Of a stretch of 6,634 bases of DNA, positions 1 to 4,962 are shown in pieces. Each line of letters begins with the position of its first letter. Within the stretch, counting starts at the first letter, position 1. The stretch is taken from NCBI GenBank assembly GCA_016206585.1, contig JACQRE010000164.1, positions 1-6,634 on the forward strand. The letters are read 5' to 3'. Position numbers and translations under genes: made by a program. The notes under the pieces were generated by a model that was given only the letters and a program-made list of their open reading frames with translations, did no database searches and was not told the DNA's origin. This DNA is from Candidatus Omnitrophota bacterium (lineage in GTDB: Bacteria; Omnitrophota; Gorgyraeia; Aquiviventales; Aquiviventaceae).

Positions 1-24
1 GGAATGCGGAGTGCGGAGTGGGCG
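1..24. repeat. Short tandem word array A (7-bp unit TGCGGAG), cut by the window edge
   Basis: Two perfect adjacent copies of TGCGGAG lie at 5-11 and 12-18. They are preceded by GGAA, which looks like the end of a diverged copy, and followed by the partial copy TGGG. The array ends just past the stop codon of the minus-strand ABC ATPase gene, so it fills the spacer at that gene's 3' end and probably continues to the left of the window. With only about two and a half visible units it would be unremarkable alone. It is listed because three other gene spacers in the window hold arrays of the same design with different words. Confidence 0.55.
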
Positions 25-25
25 T

Positions 26-979
26 TCATGCCGGGAGGTCCTCTTGGGTGGTCAGTTGGATGAAGACATCCTCCAGCGAGGCCTGCGACTGCGACAGCTC
101 CCGCAGCGTCCACTGGCGCTCGACGGCGAGACGGAAGATCGCCTCCCGGGGGGCGGCCCCGTCGCTGGTTTCGACGGCGAAGACGGCGACACCGCTGGCG
201 CAGCCGGCCGGGGAGACCCGTGCCACCCGCGGCAGCTGTTTCAGCGCCGCCTCGATCCAGGCCGCCTCGCCCCGCAGCTCGACCCGGCTGATCTGCGTGC
301 CGCGCAGCCGCTGGCGCAGCCGGTCGGGCGTGTCGACGGCGACGATGCGGCCTTTGTTGATGATCGTGACTCGGTGGCAGAGCATCTCGACTTCGGGCAG
401 AATGTGGGTGGAGAGCAGGATCGTCGCGCTGCGCCCGAGCTCCGTGATGAGCGCGCGGGTCTGGCGAATCTGGTGGGGGTCGAGCCCGACCGTCGGCTCA
501 TCGAGGATCAGGATCTTCGGCTGGCCGACGAGACAGTCGGCGAGTGCCACGCGCTGGCGGAACCCCCTGGACAGCCGGCCGATGAGCTGGCGCGTCACCC
601 CCGTAAGGTCGCACTGCTCCAGCGCGGCCGAGATCCGCGCGCGCTGCTCGCGGCGCGGCACCCCCTTGATGGCGGCGCGGTACGCGAGGTACTCCTGGAC
701 GCGCAGCTCCGGGTAGAGGGCCACGTGCTCCGGCAGGTAGCCGATGCGGCGCCGGACGTCCAGGGGGCGCTCGGTGACGTCGAGGCCGTCGATGCGGACC
801 GCCCCCTCGCTGGGAGCCAGCATCCCGGTGAGGATGCGCATCGTGGTCGTCTTGCCGGCCCCGTTGGGCCCGAGAAACCCCATGATCTCGCCGGGCTGGA
901 CGTCAAAGGAGATATCAGAGAGCGCGGCGAGAGTGTCGTACCGCTTGGTCAGGTGCGCGACTTCGATGGGGGTGGCCAT
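26..979 (-). CDS. ABC transporter ATP-binding protein, ABC-2 / GldA-like
   Basis: This is the cytoplasmic ATPase subunit of an ABC transporter, 317 aa. Seen: Walker A GPNGAGKTT near residues 38-46, a Q-loop region ending in GYLPEH, the signature LSRGFRQRV, Walker B ILILDEPTVGLDP and the switch histidine in LSTHIL. A C-terminal domain of about 100 residues follows the nucleotide-binding fold, ending in ASLEDVFIQLT. That ending and overall length are typical of ATPases paired with ABC-2 permeases, such as the gliding-motility GldA and drug or polysaccharide exporters. No permease is in the window; one would be expected just past the left edge. The substrate cannot be inferred. The start is the ATG at 977-979 because the conserved beta strand begins a few residues later; the ribosome binding site is weak. 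The gene is divergent from the MoxR-locus genes, so a functional link is only suggested by proximity. GldA itself is not claimed. Confidence 0.93.
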   Translation of the reverse strand: MATPIEVAHLTKRYDTLAALSDISFDVQPGEIMGFLGPNGAGKTTTMRILTGMLAPSEGAVRIDGLDVTERPLDVRRRIGYLPEHVALYPELRVQEYLAYRAAIKGVPRREQRARISAALEQCDLTGVTRQLIGRLSRGFRQRVALADCLVGQPKILILDEPTVGLDPHQIRQTRALITELGRSATILLSTHILPEVEMLCHRVTIINKGRIVAVDTPDRLRQRLRGTQISRVELRGEAAWIEAALKQLPRVARVSPAGCASGVAVFAVETSDGAAPREAIFRLAVERQWTLRELSQSQASLEDVFIQLTTQEDLPA

Positions 980-1017
980 GGCGTTGGGTCTCGGTGGAGT
1001 TGATTCTACACTATTTA

Positions 1018-1046
1018 TTTCTAAGAAGATCGGCCAAACTTGTCAA
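1018..1046 (-). promoter_or_regulatory. Predicted sigma70-type promoter for the ABC ATPase gene
   Basis: On the minus strand a perfect -35 hexamer TTGACA (1041-1046) is followed after exactly 17 bp by TAGAAA (1018-1023, four of six matches to TATAAT). This predicts a transcript start near 1011 and a leader of about 30 nt before the ATG. A second -10-like TAGAAT lies closer to the gene (1003-1008) but is 32 bp from the -35. The spacer is clearly more AT-rich than the surrounding coding DNA. This is a sequence match only. Confidence 0.45.
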
Positions 1047-1068
1047 GGGGGACGTTTTAGAGTAGCAT
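1040..1068 (+). promoter_or_regulatory. Predicted sigma70-type promoter for the lipoprotein gene and possibly the operon
   Basis: TTGTCA (1040-1045, five of six matches to TTGACA) is followed after 17 bp by TAGCAT (1063-1068, four of six). The predicted transcript start would fall near 1074-1076, on top of the two tandem ATG codons at 1072 and 1075, so the message could be leaderless. The purine run AAGGGGG at 1045-1051 is about 20 nt from the ATG, too far for a normal Shine-Dalgarno element, which is consistent with leaderless initiation. The -35 overlaps that of the opposing promoter. No other promoter is obvious before the downstream plus-strand genes. Confidence 0.4.
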
Positions 1069-1071
1069 ACG

Positions 1072-1449
1072 ATGATGCGTCGTTTTCGCTCAGTTCTCGT
1101 CGGTGGAACACTCGCGGCCCTTCTCGCCAGCGGCTGCGCGGGCGTGCCGCCGGCCCAGGTGATCCAGACGGCCGGGACGATCTTGGGCTCGGCCATTGCG
1201 CCAGGGGTCGGCGCACCCATCGGCTCGCTGGTCGGCCTGTTGACGGGTCTGGTCGTCCAGGGCCAGGTGGATAAGGCGAACCAGAAACACGAGCGGAAAG
1301 ATCTGAGCGACCGGCTCGGCGCCGGGGATGCCGCCCACAGGGTCGAGGCGTCGGCGACGCCAGGCGAGCCGGTCAGGGTGTGGGTTGATGAGACGGTGCA
1401 GGACGGACGGCTGGTGGCCGGCCACTTCGACGTCCGGCAGCTCCCGTAA
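1072..1449 (+). CDS. Small lipoprotein with glycine-rich hydrophobic segment, function unknown
   Basis: This is a 125-aa protein I do not recognise. It starts with a type II signal peptide: basic MMRRFR, a hydrophobic stretch, then the lipobox LLASGC with the predicted lipidated cysteine at residue 22. The next residue is Ala rather than Asp, which in Gram-negatives would favour sorting to the outer membrane. Residues about 34-63 are hydrophobic with spaced glycines (AGTILG, PGVGAPIG, VGLLTG), resembling a glycine-zipper membrane segment. A charged linker (QKHERKDLSD) follows, and the C-terminus has the pattern VWVDETVQDGRLVAGHFDV, like the short 'V-W-V-...-G-..-GH' tails of some envelope lipoproteins. 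It starts at tandem ATGs (1072 and 1075) with no close Shine-Dalgarno element. It precedes the MoxR cluster on the same strand, 41 bp before the next gene, so co-transcription is possible. Confidence 0.72.
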   Translation: MMRRFRSVLVGGTLAALLASGCAGVPPAQVIQTAGTILGSAIAPGVGAPIGSLVGLLTGLVVQGQVDKANQKHERKDLSDRLGAGDAAHRVEASATPGEPVRVWVDETVQDGRLVAGHFDVRQLP

Positions 1450-1468
1450 CAGACGAACGGCCTCCCTG

Positions 1469-1500
1469 GTCACCACGTCACCAGGTCACCATGTCACCAG
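1469..1500 (+). repeat. Tandem word array B (8-bp unit GTCACCAN, four copies)
   Basis: Four uninterrupted copies of an 8-base unit lie at 1469-1476, 1477-1484, 1485-1492 and 1493-1500. The first seven bases, GTCACCA, are identical in all four; the eighth varies (C, G, T, G). The array fills the 3' half of the spacer after the lipoprotein gene. It runs through the predicted start codon of the next gene, whose ATG (1491-1493) straddles the junction of units 3 and 4. A modest hairpin, CCTGGT (1465-1470) pairing with ACCAGG (1480-1485), is possible, but no T-tract follows, so it is not a standard terminator. Confidence 0.85.
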
Positions 1501-2930
1501 ATCCGATGACGGCTTCAGCAACGCTCACCGATATCGTGCAGCAGTTTGCGCACCGCTATCGCCGCGCGCTGACGGTGAAAGCGGCACTGCTCGGCGGCCT
1601 GAGCCTGGCGATCGCCGGGATCTTGGGCTGGCGGCTGCATCCGCTTGCGCTCTCAGCGGCGTGGCGGATCGGCCTGCCCGCCGCCATCGGCCTGGCGGCA
1701 TCTGGCGCGCTGGTCTGGTGGCTGCGGAAGCGCTGGCTGTCGTCCTCGACCAGCGTGGCCTACCTTGACGAGCGGCTCGGCCTGCAGCAGCGGCTGGTGA
1801 CCGCCGCCGAATTCGCCGGCAGACCGCAGCCTCCCGCGTTGTATCCGCTCCTATTGGAGGATGCCGCGCGCCGGTGCTCGCCGGAACAGCTGCGAGCACC
1901 ACGTCCCCTCGACCGCACCGCAGCTCTCCTCGTGGTCCTCCTCCTCGCGGTGTGGCTGTGGCCGCTCGCCGGCCGCTCGCCGCTCCAGCAGGTGGTGCAG
2001 CTGCCGAAGACCATCCCGCCAACACCCGCCCCGGAGCCGCCGGCTCCGCCGCAGTCGCCATCGAGCGATCAGCGCGATCAGCAGCAGCAACCGCAGCAGG
2101 CAGATGGGGGCAGCGACGCCCAGCAGCCGTCATCCGGCGGTCAGGACCAGTCGCCCAACCAGCCGCCGCGCGGTCGCGAGCCGCCGCGCGCGCCGTCATC
2201 CAGCCAGCAGCCATCCTCCGAAGGCTCCTCGGGTGAGCATCAGGCGCAGGGCACACCGCAGGATTCGCGCGATCAATCTCGTGACGGCGGCGCGCGCAGC
2301 GCAGATCAACCGCACGCCGAGTCGGATGCTCGCGGTCGCGCGAAGCCGTCGGATCGAGGCGGGCAGCAGCCGTCCTCCTCGTCCGGATCCGGCCAGCAGC
2401 AGGGTCAGGGCCGGCAGCAGGCCCAGGCCGATGCCAGCGGGTCTCAGGGCAAGCAGGATCAGGGACAGCCGGGGGCGGCCGCGCCGTCATCCGGCGGGGC
2501 AGGTCAGCAGCTTTCGGCCGGCGATCAGGAAGCGCTGAAGGCGGACATCCAGCAGCTGCTCAAAGAGGTGTCCGGCGAGCTGAAAGATCTCCAGGAGCAG
2601 TTGGCGGCCGCCCAGCAGAGTCAGCCGCCGCCGCAGGCCGGCACGGCGACCGACCCGGATCTGTACGGGACCCCCGAACGGCTGGATCCGGCCAAGGGCG
2701 ACGAGGTGCCAATCCCATTGAAGTCGGACGCCGCGCCGACCAAGACGCGCCGGCCTGGCGGCGGCACCGGCGAGGCCTCACCCGATGTGTCCACAGACGG
2801 GCCGCGGATGGGGTCCGAGGACGCGCAGCTCTCCGACACCCCGGCGGACGAAGCCTCGGCGGGACGCCAGCCCGTGCCGCCCGAGTACCGGGACGTTTTT
2901 GACCGTCTCAATCGCAACACCGCACACTGA
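1491..2930 (+). CDS. Three-helix membrane protein with long Q/P/S/G-rich tail, MoxR-locus associated
   Basis: Length 479 aa. Seen: hydrophobic helices at residues about 31-49, 57-77 and 143-160; a conserved-looking stretch between helices 2 and 3 (AYLDERLGLQQRLVTAAEF, then LLLEDAARR); a low-complexity Q/P/S/G/D-rich region from about 171 to 340; a heptad-like, probably coiled-coil segment at about 344-377 (DIQQLLKEVSGELKDLQEQL); and a short C-terminal motif VPPEYRDVFDRLNR. Basic residues flank helices 1 and 2, so by the positive-inside rule the last 320 residues should be extracytoplasmic. The helix-LDxRLGLxxRLxTA layout and the PPEYRD-type tail resemble large membrane proteins seen beside MoxR operons, but I cannot assign a named family. 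It lies 54 bp before the MoxR gene and is likely in the same operon. The ATG at 1491 is the longest start; ATG 1506 is also possible, and neither has a Shine-Dalgarno sequence. The high Q/P/S content comes partly from repeated DNA words. Confidence 0.85.
   Translation: MSPDPMTASATLTDIVQQFAHRYRRALTVKAALLGGLSLAIAGILGWRLHPLALSAAWRIGLPAAIGLAASGALVWWLRKRWLSSSTSVAYLDERLGLQQRLVTAAEFAGRPQPPALYPLLLEDAARRCSPEQLRAPRPLDRTAALLVVLLLAVWLWPLAGRSPLQQVVQLPKTIPPTPAPEPPAPPQSPSSDQRDQQQQPQQADGGSDAQQPSSGGQDQSPNQPPRGREPPRAPSSSQQPSSEGSSGEHQAQGTPQDSRDQSRDGGARSADQPHAESDARGRAKPSDRGGQQPSSSSGSGQQQGQGRQQAQADASGSQGKQDQGQPGAAAPSSGGAGQQLSAGDQEALKADIQQLLKEVSGELKDLQEQLAAAQQSQPPPQAGTATDPDLYGTPERLDPAKGDEVPIPLKSDAAPTKTRRPGGGTGEASPDVSTDGPRMGSEDAQLSDTPADEASAGRQPVPPEYRDVFDRLNRNTAH
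2121..2378 (+). repeat. Dispersed 15-bp coding word CAGCAGCCNTCNTCC (three copies)
   Basis: Inside the low-complexity region of the membrane protein the 15-mer CAGCAGCCNTCNTCC occurs at 2121-2135, 2205-2219 and 2364-2378, each time encoding QQPSS in frame. A related word, CCGTCATCCGGCGG, occurs near 2127 and again near 2486. The copies are spaced irregularly and separated by other Q/S/G-rich codons. This suggests that the disordered tail grew by short duplications rather than as one regular tandem repeat. Confidence 0.6.
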
Positions 2931-2931
2931 C

Positions 2932-2966
2932 GTGACCCATGACACGTCACACGTGACACAGCACCC
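2932..2966 (+). repeat. Tandem word array C (7-bp unit, consensus GTGACAC)
   Basis: Five adjacent 7-base units can be read directly after the stop codon of the membrane protein: GTGACCC (2932), ATGACAC (2939), GTCACAC (2946), GTGACAC (2953) and a decayed AGCACCC (2960). The middle units also form the inverted repeat GTCAC-ac-GTGAC (2946-2957). The word core GTGAC is the reverse complement of the GTCAC core of array B, so the membrane-protein gene sits between related words in mostly opposite orientation. The next gene opens with ATGACACAG, which contains one more copy of ATGACAC (2985-2991). Confidence 0.7.
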
Positions 2967-2973
2967 ACAACGC

Positions 2974-2977
2974 GAGG
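2974..2977 (+). promoter_or_regulatory. Ribosome binding site of the MoxR gene
   Basis: GAGG ends 7 nt before the ATG at 2985, the normal spacing. This decides for 2985 over the in-frame ATG at 3000, although a purine run AGGGG (2992-2996) lies just 3 nt before the latter. The site lies in a small inverted repeat, ACAAC (2967-2971) / GTTGT (2977-2981), which could weakly mask it. It is the only clear Shine-Dalgarno element seen at a plus-strand gene in this window. Confidence 0.55.
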
Positions 2978-2984
2978 TTGTTCC

Positions 2985-3992
2985 ATGACACAGGGGACGA
3001 TGACACCGGAGGAGTTTCGCAAGACGTTCGTCGCGCTCACCCGGGAGCTCCAGCGGGTGATCGTCGGCCAGGCGGAGGTGGTCGAGCGGCTGCTCATCGC
3101 GTTCTTCGCCGACGGCCACGTGCTGCTGGAGGGGGTGCCCGGCCTGGGCAAGACGCTGCTCGCGAAGTCCTTCGCGCAGGCGCTTGGGCTGTCGTTCAAG
3201 CGCATCCAGTGCACGCCGGATCTCATGCCGGCGGACATCCTCGGCACGCAGCTCGTCGTCGACCGCGGCGGCCACAAGCAGTTCGAGTTCGCCAAGGGGC
3301 CGGTCTTCACCCACATCCTCCTGGCCGATGAGATCAACCGCGCCACCCCCAAGACGCAGTCCGCCCTCCTTGAGGCCATGGCGGAGCACCAGGTCACCGT
3401 CTCGGGCACCACGTTCCGGCTGGAGGAGCCGTTCTTCGTGATCGCCACGCAGAACCCGATCGAGATGGAGGGGACGTTTCCGCTGCCCGAAGCGCAGCTC
3501 GACCGGTTCCTGTTCAAGATTTTCGTCGACTACCCCTCGATGGAGGAGCTCTCCCGCATCATCCGGCAGACGACGGTGGCCGAGTCAGTGCAGATCGCGC
3601 CGGTGCTGCCGCCCGAGCAGGCGCAGGCGTGGATCCTCAGCGCCCGGCGGCTCGTGCGCGACGTGCTCGTGGCCAGCCCCATCGAAGCGCACGTGGTGCG
3701 GCTGGTGACCGCCACGCGCCCCGGTGATGACGGGGCCGGGGCGGGCCGGTTCCTGCGCTACGGCGCGTCGCCGCGCGGAGCCCAGGCGATGCTGATGGGG
3801 GCGAAGGTGCGCGCGCTCATCCAGGACCGCGTCAACGTCAGCTTCGAGGACGTCAACGAGATGCTCATCCCGGCGCTCAACCACCGCGTCGTCCTGTCCT
3901 TCGAAGCCGAGGCGGACAAGAAGAGCTCCGCCGAGATTCTGACGGAGCTGACCGCGCCCCTGCGTCCCCGTTCCGCCGATCATGCCGCATGA
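2985..3992 (+). CDS. MoxR-family AAA+ ATPase
   Basis: A 335-aa cytoplasmic ATPase, full length for the family. Seen in order: the N-terminal RVIVGQ motif (residues 24-29), Walker A GVPGLGKT (50-57), Walker B ILLADEINR (111-119), sensor 1 in IATQNP (153-158), the MoxR hallmark GTFPLPEAQLDRF (163-175), and the RYGASPRGAQAML sensor 2 / arginine region near 258-270. All key catalytic residues are present. MoxR ATPases are thought to act as chaperones that assemble or activate VWA-domain partners and metal-dependent complexes. The next two genes are just such partners: a DUF58 protein and a BatA-like VWA protein. It overlaps the DUF58 gene by 11 nt, which implies translational coupling. The start is supported by GAGG 7 nt upstream. 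Substrate unknown; the assignment to the MoxR family is firm. Confidence 0.96.
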   Translation: MTQGTMTPEEFRKTFVALTRELQRVIVGQAEVVERLLIAFFADGHVLLEGVPGLGKTLLAKSFAQALGLSFKRIQCTPDLMPADILGTQLVVDRGGHKQFEFAKGPVFTHILLADEINRATPKTQSALLEAMAEHQVTVSGTTFRLEEPFFVIATQNPIEMEGTFPLPEAQLDRFLFKIFVDYPSMEELSRIIRQTTVAESVQIAPVLPPEQAQAWILSARRLVRDVLVASPIEAHVVRLVTATRPGDDGAGAGRFLRYGASPRGAQAMLMGAKVRALIQDRVNVSFEDVNEMLIPALNHRVVLSFEAEADKKSSAEILTELTAPLRPRSADHAA

Positions 3993-4866
3993 GTGGCTGA
4001 CGCCCCAGTTCATCGGCCGGCTCGAGGCGCGGGAGCTGTCCGTCAAATGGGTCCGGGCCGGCCACAAGCTGGGCGGCCGGTTCACCGTCAACCGCCGCGG
4101 CTCCTCCATCGAGTTCGCCGATTATTCCGCGTACTGCCCCGGCGATGACATCCGGGCCATCGACTGGAACCTCTACGCCCGCCTCGACCGGCTCTTCGTC
4201 AAAACCTTCAAAGAAGAAGTGGCGCTGACCGTCGAGCTGATCGTGGACGCGACCGCGTCCATGGCGCTGCCCACCCCGGAGAAGTTCGAGCGGGCCAGCC
4301 GGCTGGCGGTCAGCCTCGGCTACATCGGCTTGGCCGACCACCACCACATGCGGCTGAGCTGGGTGGCCCCGGGGCGCCTGCGCTCGAGCCCGTGGTTCCA
4401 CCAGCGCCGCGAGCTCTTTGCGATGGCGGATCAGGCCGTGGCACAGCATCCTGAAGGCTGCGTGACGTTCGCCGACTGGACGCGGCGCGCGGCGATCGCC
4501 CTGCGGATGCGCGGCGGGCAGGCGATCCTCATCACCGACGGGATGATCGAGCCCGCCGATTTCTTTCAGGCGCTGCACCACCTTTCGGTGCGCAACCTCG
4601 ACGTGAAGGTGATCCAGGTGCTGACCCCGCAGGAGCTCCATCCGGCGAAACTCCTGCGGGGCGGACTGCTGGTCGACGCCGAGACGGGCCAGACGCATCA
4701 GCTCGCCTACAGCGCCGCGGAGCTGGCGCGGGCGGTCGCGGAGCACAACGAGACGCTCGCCCGCTTCTGCAAGCGGCACGGCATGCCCTTCGCCCGCCAC
4801 CGGCTGGATGAGCCGCTCGAGGAGTTCATCACGAAGACGCTGCCCATCCACGGGTTCCTCGAATAA
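3982..4866 (+). CDS. DUF58 domain protein, VWA-like, MoxR partner
   Basis: Length 294 aa with no membrane helix, so probably cytoplasmic or peripheral. Seen: the DUF58 hallmark, with GHKLGGRF (27-34), EFADYSAYCPGDDIRAIDWNLYAR split over residues 44-67 (key residues PGDD and IDW), and FVKTFKEE (72-79). A VWA-like fold follows, with a MIDAS-type motif DATAS (89-93) and a second acidic strand end, AILITDGM (D186). The first MIDAS serine is replaced by threonine (DxTxS), which keeps a hydroxyl. DUF58 proteins are almost always encoded next to MoxR ATPases and are presumed to be their partners; biochemical function is poorly defined. The ATG at 3982 lies inside the end of the MoxR gene, giving an 11-nt overlap and probable coupled translation, which explains the absence of a strong ribosome binding site. 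The family call is firm. Confidence 0.94.
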   Translation: MPHEWLTPQFIGRLEARELSVKWVRAGHKLGGRFTVNRRGSSIEFADYSAYCPGDDIRAIDWNLYARLDRLFVKTFKEEVALTVELIVDATASMALPTPEKFERASRLAVSLGYIGLADHHHMRLSWVAPGRLRSSPWFHQRRELFAMADQAVAQHPEGCVTFADWTRRAAIALRMRGGQAILITDGMIEPADFFQALHHLSVRNLDVKVIQVLTPQELHPAKLLRGGLLVDAETGQTHQLAYSAAELARAVAEHNETLARFCKRHGMPFARHRLDEPLEEFITKTLPIHGFLE

Positions 4867-4873
4867 GAATCAC

Positions 4874-4962
4874 GCGTTCGCGCGTTGGCGAGTTCGCGCG
4901 TTGGCGCGTTGCAGACAAACGCGCAAACGCCCGCACGCGCAAACGCGCTAACCCAAACGCAT
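4874..4962. repeat. Inverted array D: 8-bp word GCGTTNGC and its complement, forming a large palindrome
   Basis: The left arm has five adjacent 8-base units: GCGTTCGC (4874), GCGTTGGC (4882), GAGTTCGC (4890), GCGTTGGC (4898) and GCGTTGCA (4906). After one base the right arm has six units of the complementary word: ACAAACGC (4915), GCAAACGC (4923), CCGCACGC (4931), GCAAACGC (4939), GCTAACCC (4947) and AAACGCAT (4955). The arms stay in register. GCGTT (4906-4910) pairs with AACGC (4918-4922) around a 7-nt loop, and the five unit pairs match at about 30 of 40 positions. It fills nearly the whole spacer between the DUF58 and BatA-like genes, and its last unit contains the first bases of the downstream start codon. 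No T-tract follows, so it is not a standard intrinsic terminator. REP/BIME-like or mRNA-processing roles are possible. Confidence 0.85.

Noticed and set aside
11..1003. Plus-strand open frame of 330 codons over the ABC ATPase gene
   Set aside because: It is antisense to a gene with all ABC motifs intact; the product is an Arg/Asp-rich composition artefact of high GC.
1045..1051. AAGGGGG as the Shine-Dalgarno element of the lipoprotein gene
   Set aside because: It ends about 20 nt before the ATG, well outside the functional range, and lies in the predicted promoter spacer.
1465..1485. Hairpin CCTGGT/ACCAGG as a terminator after the lipoprotein gene
   Set aside because: The stem is only 6 bp, the loop is 9 nt and no T-tract follows; it arises from the repeat words.
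2621..3517. Minus-strand frames opposite the membrane protein and MoxR (also 1525-2490, 2778-3389)
   Set aside because: Antisense shadows in GC-rich DNA with no recognisable motifs; the plus strand encodes a firm MoxR protein.
4874..4962. CRISPR array
   Set aside because: Units are 8 bp, directly adjacent and degenerate, with no unique spacers and no cas genes.
4874..4962. Intrinsic terminator, or MITE-like insertion
   Set aside because: There is no T-tract after the stem, the same-strand operon continues, and no target-site duplication is visible at the two ends. The internal 8-bp periodicity is not typical of a MITE.
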